NCBI GenBank assembly: GCA_024291935.2
Contig: CM044320.1
Location: 31,712,001 to 31,776,000, forward strand
Length of the DNA stretch: 64,000 nt
Direction of reading: 5' to 3'
Source of the DNA: Okapia johnstoni
Taxonomy: Eukaryota; Chordata; Mammalia; Artiodactyla; Giraffidae
This document shows, piece after piece, positions 33,384 through 45,230 of this stretch; positions within the stretch are counted from its first letter, which is position 1, and each line of letters opens with the position of its first letter. The notes beneath the pieces are model-generated. The model saw only the letters and a list, made by a program, of their open reading frames with translations, searched no databases and was not told the DNA's origin. Position numbers and translations under genes: made by a program.

Positions 33384-33440
33384 GGGCTATAGTCCATAGG
33401 TCGCAGAGTCAAACACAACTGAAGAGACTTAGCAAACACA
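33384..33440 (+). repeat. Bov-tA/BovB 3' relic
   Basis: Short piece 'ggctatagtccataggtcgc...cagagtcaaacacaactgaa', the 3' body of a SINE or BovB. Confidence 0.7.
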
Positions 33441-33744
33441 TAGATATATTAATATAGGACACTTGTAAGAGATACAAGTGGGCAGGCAAGGGAGCTCTGA
33501 TCCCAGGATTAAGTGGGGTACAATTTTATAATCAAAGGAAAGTGGGAGAGGGGAAAAGACTGACTTCTTCAAGTAGAAGTTGGGCTTATATCACTAGCTC
33601 CTCCTATCTGGCAGGAGAATGTCTGACCCTATGAGGTCAAAGTAGGATTATCATGGCGCTTATTTAAATTAGTAGAAGGGCAATAACATTTTTCTTTCAT
33701 TTAGTGGCTTGGGGCATATCTTCTGCTTTTATTCATGGCTTTAG
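33441..33744. other. Non-coding sequence, no recognised feature
   Basis: Nothing recognised. Confidence 0.4.
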
Positions 33745-34470
33745 AACCTTTTGATGAAAGTGAAATAGAAGAGTGAAAAAGCTGGCTTAAAACTCAACAT
33801 TCAAAAAACTAAGATCATGGCATCCAGTCCCAAAACTTCACGGCAAATAATGGGGAAGAAATGGAAAGAGTAACAGGCTTTATTTTCTTGGGTTCCAATA
33901 TCACTGCAGATGGTGATTGCAGCCATGAAATTAAAAGACACTTGCTCCTTAGAAGAAAAGCTGTAACAAACCTAGACAGCATATTAAAAAGCAGAGACTT
34001 ACCAACAAAGGTCCATCTAGTCAAAGCTATGGTTTTTCCAGTAGTCACGTACGGATGTGAGAGTTGGACCGTAAAGAAGGCTGAGTGCTGGAGAATTGAT
34101 GCTTTTGAACTGTGGAGCTGAAGAAGACTCTTGAGAGTCCCTTGGACTGCAAGGAGATCCAACCAGTCAATCCTCAAGGAAATCAACCCTGAATATTCAT
34201 TGGAAGGATTGATGCTGAAGCTGAAGCTCTGATACTTTGGCCACCTGATGCGAAGAGCTAACTCATTGGAAAAGACCCTGATGCTGGGAAAGATTGAGGG
34301 CAGGAGGAGAAAGGGGCAACAGATGAGATGGTTGGGTGGCATCACCACTCAATGGACATGAGTTTGAGTAAGCTCTGGGAAATAGTGAAGGACAGGGAGG
34401 CCTGGTGTGCTGCAGTCCATGGGATTGCAGAGTCAGACACAACTGAGCAACTGAAGAATCACAATAGTTA
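33745..34470 (+). mobile_element. BovB LINE, 5'-truncated
   Basis: About 725 bp: begins just after the RT catalytic motif ('cttttgatgaaagtgaaata') and ends 'gacacaactgagcaactgaa'. Frame remnants include [26 protein letters not shown] and [14 protein letters not shown], broken by small deletions and stops. Confidence 0.92.
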
Positions 34471-34756
34471 AGTAAGTCTGCTTCATTCTACCATGTTCTG
34501 ATAGCTTTCTTGGGTGATCATTAACTTACAGTGGTCTCCCAGTTCCTTAGGTTTCCCTCTCTATCCATATCGCCTTCTGGGACTTCTATAGTGACCCGTG
34601 TAACTCTTCTATTGTATCCCTATCAGAAACATCGGTTTGTTGAATGAATAAATATTGAATTTTCATATAGACAATTATTTCAGTTGACTTTAAACTTAAT
34701 TCACTTTTTAAGATAATTTTAAAGTAATGTAGTCTGACTCCCCTTGTTCATATTTT

Positions 34757-35045
34757 GATCTGTGTTTTAATATACTCTTGAGTCATACTGTTCATGGGGT
34801 TCTCAAGGCAAGAATACTGAAGTGGTTCACCATTCCCTTCTCCAGTGGGCCACATTTTGTCAGAACTCTCCACCATGATCCATGTGTCTTGGGTGGCCCT
34901 ACACGGCACGGCTCATAGTTTCATTGAGTTAGGCAAGGCTGTGGTCCACATGATCAGTTTGGTTAGTTTTCTGTGATTGTGGTTTTCATCCTGTTTGCCC
35001 TCTTGTTATGTCTGAGGATAAGTGCAATTATGAATCATTGTATAT
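34757..35045 (+). mobile_element. BovB-like 5'-region fragment
   Basis: 'actgttcatggggttctcaa', 'gcaagaatactgaagtggtt', 'ccttctccagtgggccacat', 'tgggtggccctacacggcac', 'ggtccacatgatcagtttgg' recall a segment found in longer ruminant BovB/BovA-related copies. Assignment is from memory of the family and is moderate. Confidence 0.5.
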
Positions 35046-35067
35046 GTGTATGATGCATGTTAGTATG

Positions 35068-35440
35068 TGTATTAGTCTTCTTGGGCTGACTTAACAAAAT
35101 TCCATTGTTTGGGAGGCTTAAACATTGGAGATTTAGTTTTCACAGTGCTGGCAACTAGAAAGTTCAAAATCAAGGTGCTGGCCAACTCAGTTCCTGATGA
35201 GAGCCTCTTCCTTGCTTGCAGATGGGTGCCTTCTTGCTGTGTCCTCATGTGGTGGAGAGGGAATTAGCAAGCTCTGGTGTATCTTCTTATAAGGACACTA
35301 GTCCTATCAAATGAGGACCCCACCCCCATGACCTTATTTAATCCTAAGGTCCCAAAGGTCCCATCTCCAAATACCATCTCTCAGGAAGTTTAGGACTTCA
35401 ACACAGGAATTTTGTAGGGATGCAATTCAGTCCATAGCAT
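35068..35440 (-). repeat. MLT1/MST-like LTR, left copy
   Basis: 373 bp, from 'tgtattagtcttcttgggct' to 'tccatagca'. Homologous with 37136-37508 but clearly diverged, in line with an old insertion. Confidence 0.75.
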
Positions 35441-36835
35441 TCTGCCTCTGGCCCTCCAAAATGCATGTCTTTATTGCATGCCAAATACATTCATATCAAT
35501 CCAACAGCCCCCAAAGTCTTAACTCATTCTAGCATCCACTCTAAAGTCTAAGCCTCATTTAGATATCTAAATTGGTGAGATCTGAGGTATGATTCATCCT
35601 GAGACAAAAATCCTTCTCCAGCTATAAATTGATGAAATCAGACAAATTACATGCTTCCAAAATAAAACGCTGGAATGGGCATAGGATAGACATTCCCATC
35701 CCCAAATAGAGAAATAGAACATAAAGAAGGGATGATGCCTCCTTAGCAAGTCCAAACCCTAGAAGGGTAAATTCCATTAAACCTTAAGACTCCTCTTTGA
35801 CTGAATGCCCTCCTTCCAGACCCACAGGGGCAAGGTCCTGCCTTCTGGATCCACTGGCATGGTGGTCCTAACCCTCCTGGGCAAGGTCCACTCCCAAGGC
35901 TCCAGGGACCCCCAATCCCATGGCTCTGCAGCATGTCCCCACCTCTGAGACTTTAGGTAGAGACTGTCTGGCTGTTTGAAACCCAGGTGGTGGTCCCACC
36001 CTTTGAAACTGAGGAGCAGCGCTAATGATCTGAATCACCTTTGGGGTTATTCTTTACTTTTCTTTGAGAATAGTATATATTCTCAGCCAACCAGCTCATG
36101 ATCCCGTCCTGTAAGGATCTAAAAAGTCCAATAGCCTTCCTTTATCCTGTCCCATTTTTTCTGTTTCCTTTAGTCCCACCTGTCAATAATCTCATCTCTA
36201 TTCCTGGCTTCTGCTGAGATGGCTGATTAAATTCATGAGTCACACCTAGGATCTTTTTATCTGGTTGTTCAGATAACCAGATTGTTTATAATGGTTGTTC
36301 AGCCACACCCTTATTTTCTGATTAGAACAATCTTTCTCGCTTTTTATCTTTTTTTCCAATATGGATAGACTGAGAATTTTCTACACCTGTAAGTTCATTT
36401 TTGTTTAACAGTTCCTCCTTCAATTCATTGCCTTCCTTTTGCATTTTACTATAAGCAATCAGGGAATCACACTGCTCCTTCAACACTTTGCGTAGATATC
36501 TCCTTGGTTAAATTTATCTGATTTCATTGCTTATGAAGTCTTCCTGCCACAAAACATAAAACACAGTTCAGCCAGTTTTGCCACATTAAAACAAGCATCG
36601 CTGTTCCTCCACTTTCCAATAACCTATTCCTCATTCTTTCTGAGACTTCACTAGAATGGCCTTTAATATCCATATTTCTACCAACATTCTGTTCATGATT
36701 ATTTATGCCCTCTCTAAGAAGATGGACGTTCTCTCCATGGCTCCTCTTTTCTTTCTGAGCTCTCATTGGAATCACATTTAATGTCCATATTTCTAGTATG
36801 CACTCAAAACTCTTCCAGCCTCTACCCACTTTCTG

Positions 36836-37060
36836 GGCTTCCCTGGTGGCACAGACAGTAAAGAATCTGCCTGCAATGCAGGAGACCTGGATTCAGTCCC
36901 TGGGTTGGGAAGATCCCCTGGAGGAGGACATGGCAATCCACTCCAGTATTCTTGCCTGGAGAATCTCCATGGACAAAGGAACCTGGCAGGCTACAGTCCA
37001 TGGGGTCTCAAAGAGCCAGAGAGTTGGACACAACTGAGCAATTAAGCACGCAGCACACAC
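36836..37060 (+). repeat. Bov-tA SINE inside MaLR element
   Basis: Sense copy with extra bases in the 3' part ('aagagccagagagttggaca'). Confidence 0.94.
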
Positions 37061-37135
37061 ACTCCCTAGTTCCAAAACTGCTTCTACATTTTTAGGTATT
37101 TGGTACAGCAGCATCCCACTTCTTGGTGCCAAAAT

Positions 37136-37508
37136 CGGTATTCGTCATCTTGGGTTGTCATAACAAAATACCATTGACTTGGAGGCTAAAACCACAGAAA
37201 TCTGATTCTCACAGTTCTGGAGACTGAGAAATCCCAAGTGGAGGTGCCAGCCAATTCTTTTCTGGTGAAGGCCCTTTTCCTGGCTTGGAGATGGTTACAT
37301 TCTTGCTGTGTCTACACATGGTGGAAAGAGGCAGCAAGCTCTCTAGTGTCACTTCTTAAAGAACACTAATCCTATCAGATTAGGGCCCCACCCTTATGAC
37401 CTCATCTAACCACAGTTACCTCTCAAAGGTCCCATCACCAAATGCCATCACTTGGGGATCTGAGCTTTAGCATACAAGTTTTGGTGGGACACCATTCAGT
37501 CCATAGCA
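37136..37508 (-). repeat. MLT1/MST-like LTR, right copy
   Basis: From 'attcgtcatcttgggttgtc' to 'tccatagca'. In the minus-strand direction of the element this is the 5' LTR. Confidence 0.75.
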
Positions 37509-37671
37509 TTACGTATGTGATACTAGGTTGGTGCAAGCATCATTATTGTTTCAGACTGTGAATTTTAAATCATTATAACTAGGCTCAAATTCATCTTTAT
37601 TAGTCAAAATAGGAACCATTACAATCAACACATTTTGTTTGTTTGTTCCTGGCTCGTTTGCTTAGTGTAAA

Positions 37672-37786
37672 GTTTTTTTTTTTAATTTAATTGGAGTATA
37701 GTTGATTTATAATGTTGTGTTAGTTTCAACTGTACAACAAAATGAATTGATTATACATATACATATATCCACTCTTTTTTAAATCA
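37672..37786 (-). repeat. Short L1 3' end inside the mariner
   Basis: T-rich start, then 'attggagtatagttgattta', 'gttgtgttagtttcaactgt', 'acatatacatatatccactc': the ruminant/cetartiodactyl L1 3' end in antisense. It interrupts the mariner and so post-dates it. Confidence 0.8.
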
Positions 37787-37835
37787 TCATGTTTGCCAAT
37801 GAGAAATAAGTTTGTTTATTCCTGTAGCATAAAAA

Positions 37836-38790
37836 TTAGTGTTTTAGGATTTGTTGAATTCTTGAAAAGCCTTTTCTGAATCCTGCTGGTTGTGCATTTT
37901 GCCTGCAAAAAGTTGTCAAGATGCTTGAAGAAGTGGTAGTTGGCGAGAGGTCAGGTGAATATGGCAGATGAGGCAAAACTTCATAGTCCAATTCATTCAA
38001 CTTTTGAAGTGTTGGTTGTGTGTATGGTTGTCTGTTGTTGTGGAAATGAATTGGGCCCCTTTTCTTGACCAATGCTGGCTGCAGGTATTGCAGTTTTCAC
38101 TGTGTCTCATTGATTTGTTGAGCATACTTCTCAGATGTAACGGTTTCACCAGGATTCAGAAAGCTGTAGTGGATCAGACCAGCAACAGACCACCAAACAG
38201 TGACCATGACCTTTTTTTGGTGCAAGTTTGGCTTTGGAAAGTGCTTTGGAGTTTCTTCTCAGTTCAGCAACTGAGCCGGTCATCACTGGTTGTCTGTTGT
38301 TGCATAAAATCCACTTTTTGTGGCATGTCACTACCTGATCAAGAAATGATTCATTGTTGTTGCATAGAATAAGAGAAGACAACACTTTTCAAAGTGATGA
38401 TTGTTTTAATTTGTGGTCAGCTCATGAGGCACCCAGTTATCGAGCTTTTTCACCTTTCCAATTTGCTTCAGATGCTGAATGACTATCAGTGGTCAACACT
38501 GAGTTCTTGGGCAACTTCTGTTGTAATTATAAGAGGATCAGCTTTGATGATCCTTTCAACTGGTTGTTGTCAGTTTTCGATGGTTGGCCATTACATTCCT
38601 CATCTTCAAGGCTCTCATCTCCTTTGCAAAACTTCTTGAACTGTCACTGCAGTGTATGCTTGTTGGAAGTTCCTAGGCCAAATGTGTTGTTGATGTTGCG
38701 AGTTGCCTCTGCTGCTTTACGACCCATTTTGAATCCATATAAGAATCGCTTGAATTTGCTTTTTGTCTAACATCATTTCCCTAGTCTAAA
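37836..38790 (-). pseudogene. Mariner transposase pseudogene
   Basis: Minus-strand pieces: RNSKALSKAKLAPKKGH... and VVCCWSDPLQ at 38146-38385, then KKRGPIHFHNNRQPYTQPTL, LNELDYEVLPHLPYSPDLSP at 37836-38072. The YSPDLSPTD signature, whose D belongs to the DD34D catalytic triad, breaks down after SPT through a frame change. Several frame breaks; inactive. Upstream N-terminal parts can be traced to about 38790. Confidence 0.88.
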
Positions 38791-39117
38791 ATAAATATAA
38801 ACAGCAAGTAATGCCATTAGCAAAAAAATATAAAGCAAGAAATATGCCTTGATTAACATAACCACATTTGTTTAAGAATGTATTCTAATATCAAATGGCA
38901 AAGTTCAATAATGCAAAACCACTTACTTTTACACCAACCTGATACATGATTCACTTCCAAATTACGCTGGTTGGCGTTATTTTAATGAGTATAACCAGGA
39001 GAAATTTTTTCTCTGTTGGGGACTGGGGCTGAGTCAGGATCCATAGTAAACCATTTCCTTACATAGAGATTATGTAAGTAGAGATACTGCTTAGACTTCT
39101 TAAAGAATTTTTGGAAA

Positions 39118-39290
39118 ATTAATTAATTAATTTTTGGCTGTGCTGGCTCTTCATTGCTGGGTGGACTTTTCTCTAGTTACGGCAAGTGAAGGTCACTCTC
39201 TAGTTGCAGTGCAGGAGCTTCTCATTGACGTGCTTTCCCTTTTTGTGGAGCCACAGGCTCTAGGGTGCAGGCTTCTGTACCGCCTAGATG
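39118..39290 (-). repeat. CHR SINE fragment (lacking tRNA head)
   Basis: Antisense body 'ttttggctgtgctggctctt', 'tagttgcagtgcaggagctt', 'ctctagggtgcaggcttctg'. The expected head at the right is missing. Confidence 0.75.
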
Positions 39291-39414
39291 CTTTAATCAC
39301 AATTATGTGTAAATGTGTGTTATTGTTTATCCGTTAACATTGACCTCTTAGAAAATAGCTACAAATATCATGAATTCAATAGCAGAGACAAAATCAGAGT
39401 TGGTTTTTATCCTC

Positions 39415-39690
39415 TAATATGAGGTTCCTAGAAGAGTTAAATTCATAGAGTCAGAAAGTATATTGGTAGATGCCTGCGGCCAGGGCTGGGGAGGAGTGGG
39501 GAAGGGGAATGGGGTCTTAGTGTTTAATGGGGACAGAGTTTTAATTTAGGGAAGGTGAAAAAATCAGGAGATGGGTGTAAATATACTTAGTGCCGCTGAA
39601 CTGTACAATTAAATATGGTTAAAATAGTATATTTTTTATTATGTGACTTTTACAAAAATAAATTAAAAAATAAAAAACCAAAAGCAGAGC
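39415..39690 (+). repeat. Old L1M-type 3' UTR
   Basis: 'taaattcatagagtcagaaa', 'ggccagggctggggaggagt', 'gctgaactgtacaattaaat', then an A-rich end 'aaataaattaaaaaataaaa'. Confidence 0.65.
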
Positions 39691-41386
39691 TTGTCTTCTC
39701 TGCTTCTAGCCTGGCCTTTCCACGCCCTTTCTCTTGGCTGTTTATAAGTACCCCTTATTTCTTTCTTCTCTCTCCTCACACACCGGTCAAAACTTCTTTT
39801 CTGAAAAAGACTATAGTAACAATAATTTACACAATTTTTAGAATTTAACCAAATTGCCTTTTTATCCACAAAATTTTGCTTTTTAAGCCTGAAATTTTAG
39901 GCATTTAATGAACAAAAGGATGGTTTGAAAAAAATGAAGGACCAGTCCAAGTGCACTTAAATATCAGATGCAGATGACCTCTAGTCCAGTTAGCAGGTGA
40001 TGGGCCTGGATAGCATGGGACTTCCTACCTGCCTTCTGTTTCTGAACTCTTAGACTGTGCATATATGCAATATGCTGCTACTGATGGTCTGGTTGATCTT
40101 CAGGAACCTGTGACCTACTGCTTCTCTCTGTCCAACCAAAGAGCCAGGAAAGGGGAAGGAAGAAGAGATTTCAATATGGAAAAAGGGAGTGGACAAGCGG
40201 ACAAGGACCTCACCAAGTTCTCAGCTCAAGTTAAATCTTCATTTTCCTGTTGCGCTTTGGAAATATGATAAGCAACACATGTGGCTTGTGCATGGAGAAA
40301 ATTCTCAGAGGACAAGCTCTGAAAAGCTTGTCCACATTTAGCTTCAAAGAAGGGCTCACATTGATTCTTTTTCTCCCAGCCCCACCCTTCTCTTCTAAGA
40401 GTTTCTCATCTGCTTTTCTCTCCTGGGCCTGAGATTTTTTCATTTGCTACTCACAATGTACACTGTGAATTTAGTAAGGGTTTGGTTTAGCTTTGGAGTG
40501 AATCTAAAGCACAGCTGTTTCCCTTTTCTTGTGCCTTTTCCTCCTCCCCATCATTTTTTCCCTTAAGTTTGGACATTTATAATTTTTAAAAATTATCCAA
40601 ATATCTGTATTTTACAACCAAAGCTGGTTTTTGAAAACATCAGTCTCATTTTTCTTTACTAAAGAATTGACATACCTGAAAGTTTCAGGACTCTAGCCAC
40701 TTACTGATAAATATTATTAAGAAAAATGATTGTTGAACTGTTTTGAATGGGAGCGTAGCTGTGGAATTTTTTTTTTCTTTCCCCTGCACACACCTCAGAA
40801 AGGAAAATACAGAAACACCCTTTGACTACTCTCTTGAGAAGTACTCCTTAAACCCAGAATAACCCTACACAAGTAAAACCTTTGTGTTTGGCATAGAGTG
40901 GATCCTGAGGAGAAGAGGATGTTGAAAAAGACACGGAACAGTGGGCTCTTCTCACAAAGAAATTCTGTACTTTTAGTTTCTGTGCTTTTAGTGTCTCTGA
41001 AAGCTATTTACTGAGGGGAAGGAGGGTAGAAAATGTACCCTTCACAGGGGCTGTTTGAATCTCTAAATCTGACTTCAGTTTCTTAGGTGAATGACCTGTG
41101 TAAATAAAATTAAAATGACCTCAGGTTTCTTTATGCAATGTTCTTCCCTCCCTTTTTTGCCCACAGTTGGCTTCCAGTTTGGGTTATGCTTGCAAGTAAA
41201 GCACCAGGTGTGTAGACAGTAAATAGTTTCAGAATGCTCTGGAGCTTTTTATACTCTTACGTTCATCAATTCACAACACCTCAGTGGAAATCAATCTTCA
41301 TTTGGAGAAACAAAATACATTTTTGATATTTTGATATTTGCTTTTTTTTTTCTTTTCAACATTAGTCCCATGGAACATTAGACTCT
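39691..41386. other. Non-coding sequence, no recognised feature
   Basis: About 1.7 kb without a recognised gene or repeat. One of the longer repeat-poor stretches after the CpG island. Confidence 0.4.
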
Positions 41387-41395
41387 TATCAGCAT

Positions 41396-42990
41396 CAGTT
41401 CAGTTCAGTCACTCAGTCATGTCCGACTCTTTGCGACCCCATGAATTGCAGCATGCCAGGCCTCTCTGTCCATCACCAACTCCCGGAGTCTACCCAAACC
41501 CATGTCCGTCGAGTCGGTGATGCCATCCAACCATCTCATCCCCTGTCGTCCCCTTCTCCTCCCGCCTCCAATCCTACCCAGCATTAGGGTCTTTTCCAAT
41601 GAGTCAACACTTTGCATGAGGTGGCCAAAGTATTGGAGTTTCAGCTTCAACATCAGACCTTCCAATGAACACCCAAGATTGATCTCTTTTAGGATGGATT
41701 GATTGGATCTCCTTGCAGTCCAAGGGACTCTCAAGAGTCTTCTCCAACACCACAGTTCAAAAGCATCAATTCTTCGGCGCTCAGCTTTCTTCACCGTCCA
41801 ACTCTCACATCCATACATGACCACTGGAAAAACCATAGCCTTGACTAGACGGACTTTTGTTGGCAAAGTAATGTCTCTGCTTTTAAATATGCTATCTAGG
41901 TCGGCCATAACCTTCCTTCCAAGGAGTAAGCGTCTTTTAATTTCATGGCAGCAATCACCATCAGCAGTGATTCTGGAGCCCCCCAAAATAAAGTCTGACA
42001 CTGTTTCCACTGTTTCCCCATCTATTTCCCATGAAGTGATGGGACCAGATGCCATGATCTTAGTTTTCTGAACGTTGAGCTTTAAGCCAACTTTTCCACT
42101 CTCCTCTTTCACCTTCATCAAGAGGCTCTTCTTCTTCACTTTCTGCCATAAGGGTGGTGTCATCTGCATATCTGAGGTTATTGATATTTCTCCCAGCGAT
42201 CTTGATTCCAGCTTGTGTTTCTTCCAGCCCAGCGTTTCTCATGATGTACACTGCATATAAGTTAAATAAGCAGGGTGACAATATACAGCCTTGACGTACT
42301 CCTTTTCCTATTTGGAACCAGTCTGTTGTTCCATGTCCAGTTCTAACTGTTGCTTCCTGACCTGCATACAGGTTTCTCAAGAGACAGGTCAGATGGTCTG
42401 GTATTCCCATCTCTTTCAGAATTTTCCACAGTTTATTGTGATCCACACAGTCAAAGGCTTTGGCATAGTCAATAAAGCAGAAATAGATGTTTTTCTGGAA
42501 CTCTCTTGCTTTTTTGATGATCCAGCGGATATTGGCAATTTGATCTCTGGTTCCTCTGCCTTTTCTAAAACCAGCTTGAACATCTGGAAGTTCATGGTTC
42601 ATGTATTGTTGAAGCCTGGCTTGGAGAATTTTGAGCATTACTTTACTAGAGTGTGAGATGAGTGCAATTGTGCGGTAGTTTGAGCATTCTTTGGCATTGC
42701 CTTTATTTGGGATTGGAACGAAAACACCTTTTCCAGTCCTGTGGCCACTGCTGAGTTTTCCAAAGTTGCTGGCATATCGAGTGCAGCACTTTCACAGCAT
42801 CATCTTTCAGGATTTGAAATAGCTCAACTGGAATTCCATCACCTCCACTAGCTTTGTTCGTAGTGATGCTTTCTAAGGCCCACTTGACTTCACATTCCCA
42901 GGATGTCTGGCTCTAGGTGAGTGATCACACCATCGTGATTATCTGGGTCGTGAAGATCTTTTTTGTACAGTTCTTCTGTGTATTCTTGCC
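41396..42990 (-). mobile_element. BovB LINE, 5'-truncated
   Basis: 1.6 kb of antisense BovB including the RT domain. Flanked by TATCAGCAT at 41387-41395 and 43012-43020. Between the BovB 5' edge (about 42990) and the right duplication lie about 21 bp that do not belong to BovB. Confidence 0.95.
41417..42960 (-). pseudogene. BovB RT pseudogene with intact YADD
   Basis: From the right: LEPDILECEVKWALESITTN region, then frame 42060-42638 with [53 protein letters not shown] and an intact [10 protein letters not shown] 5-bp deletion just after SEEE (compare the copy at 11.76 kb) shifts the frame, and the C-terminal part resumes at 41417-42169. Of the four BovB copies here that include the site, this is the only one with an unaltered catalytic YADD. 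Confidence 0.92.
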
Positions 42991-43099
42991 AGATAGAATT
43001 CTTGAGTATCCTATCAGCATAGAATTCCCATATTTTCAACTATTGAAAAATTTCTAACTTTCTGCCTTGTCATAATTTCTGATTTAATCTGTCTAAAAC

Positions 43100-44000
43100 T
43101 GAATTATCAGCCCTTTCTGGTTCCTCACTGAATTTATTCGTTTGTTGAAGAAAAAAATTGAGAGTTTTCTTCTAAGCACTGGGCTAGGTGCTAGGACTAC
43201 AGTGGTGAGGAGACAGTAAGTCTCAGCCCTCATGGAGTTTCCATCATTCAAATAGGAGAGATCAGATTGTTGTTATTTAGTTTCTCAGTCGTTTCTGACT
43301 CTTTTTGCCACCCCATGTACTGTAGCCCACCAGGCTCATCTGTCCGTGGGATTTCCCAGGCAAGAATACTGGAGTGGGTTGCCATTCTTACTCCGGGGGG
43401 ATCTTCCTGACCCAGGGACTGAACCTACATCACTTTACGCCTCCTGCATTGGCAGGCAGGTTCTTTACCACTAGCACCACCTCGGAAGCCCCCAGAGATC
43501 ATATAGTAAACAATAAATATCTTGATTATGTGACTTTAATTGAGACAAGTGCTATGAAGGACATGCTCAGGTGCTAAAAGTGAGTTTAACTGGAGGTGTT
43601 TGTTCTAATATGGGGAGTCAGGAAAGCTTCATTAATGGAGACGTGTCCAAGGTGAGTTCTCAAGATGACTAAGTGTCCCCTGATGGGGTACTGTGAATGT
43701 GTCCAGGGGAATCAGTATCTGTAGAGGGTGGTTGTGAGGAGGCATATGTTTCCTAAAGAAACTGAGCAAAAGATAAGGTTTCTGGAAGAGAATGAAGGGA
43801 GAGTGATGTAAAATTTAGTCTGGTGAAGAAGAGTTTAGAGCATGAAGGCCTTTGAACCATCTGGGAGACTTTAAATTTTGTTCTAAGAGTAATAAAAAGC
43901 CATAGAAAGATTTGAAGCAGGAGAATAACTTAATTTTTAAAAAGTAAAATAGACTAACTAGCTACTGTCAGGAGAATGGAAGTGAAATCTTGTAGTTAGG
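43100..44000 (-). repeat. L2 LINE fragment (antisense), split by SINE
   Basis: 'aagcactgggctaggtgcta', 'agccctcatggagtttccat' to the left of the SINE; 'tggggagtcaggaaagcttc', 'gagcatgaaggcctttgaac' and 'taataaaaagccatagaaag' to the right. Confidence 0.55.
43265..43493 (-). repeat. Bov-tA SINE
   Basis: Antisense copy inserted in L2-like DNA, duplication AGAGATCA at 43257-43264 and 43494-43501. Confidence 0.93.
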
Positions 44001-44110
44001 ATTTATATTGCACACTTGCCTTGCACTTCTGGTAACAGAATCCCTCTGCTTGTGGAGAATCGTTTCCCTGTGATTTGGGCAAAATTTGACTCTCCCTCAT
44101 CCCCCATAAC

Positions 44111-44315
44111 ATGGGCTTCCCAGGTGGCTCAGTGTCTGCCAATGCAAGATATGCAATAGACTAGGGTTCTATCCCTGGGTCAGGAAGATCCTCTGGAGCA
44201 GGAAATGGCTACCCACTCCAGTATTCTTGCCTGGAGAATCCCACAGAAAGAGGAGCTTGGTGGGCTACAGTCCATGGGATTGCAAACAGCCAGACATGAC
44301 TGAGCACAGCACCCT
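44111..44315 (+). repeat. Bov-tA SINE
   Basis: Sense copy with a small deletion in the head ('ggctcagtgtctgccaatgc'). Confidence 0.93.
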
Positions 44316-44440
44316 CCATTGCAGGTGTGAGCAAATAACCCGTATAAATGTAACTAATCAGAGTTTTTGTTCTCTTGGCCTGAGTGTTTGGTTCAGCAGT
44401 GGGCAGTGATTCAAGTCAGAGTAACCAGCATACTCCCTAG

Positions 44441-44518
44441 GACATCTGCTCAAACTCTCAGGAAAGAGATAATCCTTTTCTCTCTGGATTGTCAGCTGTA
44501 AGGGCCAGATCAGATCCC
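44441..44518. repeat. Duplicated flank, left copy
   Basis: Matches 45231-45310 almost base for base ('gacatctgctcaaactctca' ... 'gggccagatcagatc'), an offset of 790 bp. Each copy is followed by a BovB tail. Confidence 0.9.
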
Positions 44519-44892
44519 ATCAGTTCAGTTCAGTCGCTCAGTTGTGTTCAACTCTTTGTGACCCCATGGACTGCAGCACGCCAGACTTCCCTGTCCATCA
44601 CCAACTCACAGAGCTTGCTCAAACTCATGTCCATCAAGTCGGTGATGCCACCCAACCATCTCATCCTCTGTCGTCCCCTTCTCCTCCCACGTTCAATCTT
44701 TCCCAGCATCAGGGTCTTTTCCAGTGAGTCAGTTCTTCACATCAGGTGGCCAAAGTATTGGAGCTTCAGCTTCAGCATCAGTCTTTCCAATGAATATTCA
44801 GGATTGATTTCCTTTAGGATTGACTGGTTTGATCTCCTTGCAGTCCAAGGGACTTGCAACAGTCTTCTTCAATACCACAGTTCAAAAGCATG
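44519..44892 (-). mobile_element. BovB LINE 3' fragment (left member of duplicated block)
   Basis: About 375 bp of antisense BovB from the tail 'cagttcagttcagtcgctca' to 'cacagttcaaaagcat', where it stops abruptly. Confidence 0.92.
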
Positions 44893-45230
44893 AAGAGAAG
44901 TTAAAGGCAAAGGAGAAGAGGAAAGATATACCCACCAGGTCAGATCAGCATGGAAAATATCAGTAATTTTTTCTATTATTTTAAGGGAACCCCCTCCCAA
45001 GACTGAAACCAACCTAGAGGGAAGTATAACCAAGTGCTGTAGAGAAAGACAGATTCCTGAAAAAAAATCAGACAAATCTCTAGATCCAGTCATGAATAGT
45101 TTATTCCCTCTTGGTTATGTGATGCAATAAATATACTTCCTTTTAAAAAAGTAATCTAGTTTGAGTAGAATTTCTGTCTCTTGCAATCAGAGTCCAGACC
45201 AATATAGGAGGTTAGATTAGGTTAGATTAG
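44893..45230. other. Spacer between duplicated blocks
   Basis: Unassigned sequence ending in a small repeat, GGTTAGATTA twice (about 45210-45230), next to the duplication edge. Confidence 0.5.

Larger units (their letters stand above)
35068..37508 (-). mobile_element. MaLR-type LTR element with two LTRs (non-autonomous ERV)
   Basis: Antisense element: LTR at 35068-35440, internal region 35441-37135, second LTR 37136-37508. Both LTRs share the same order ('gttttcacagtgctggcaac' / 'attctcacagttctggagac', 'cttcttgctgtgtcct', 'atgaccttatttaatcc' / 'atgacctcatctaaccac', end 'attcagtccatagca'). The internal part looks like MaLR internal sequence and has no gag, pol or env frame. A Bov-tA sits inside it. 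No clear 5-bp target duplication is left. Confidence 0.78.
37523..38942 (-). mobile_element. Mariner DNA transposon (Hsmar1/Made1-like), degenerate
   Basis: Terminal inverted repeats CTAGGTTGGTGCAA at the left and the complement of TCAGGTTGGTGTAAAAGT at the right, flanked by TA at 37521-37522 and 38943-38944, as expected for Tc1/mariner. Length is 1420 bp including an inserted L1-like piece of about 115 bp; without it about 1.3 kb, the usual mariner size. The transposase lies on the minus strand. Confidence 0.93.

Noticed and set aside
35068..37508. Retroviral coding genes within the LTR element
   Set aside because: No gag, protease, pol or env frame can be read; MaLR elements are non-autonomous.
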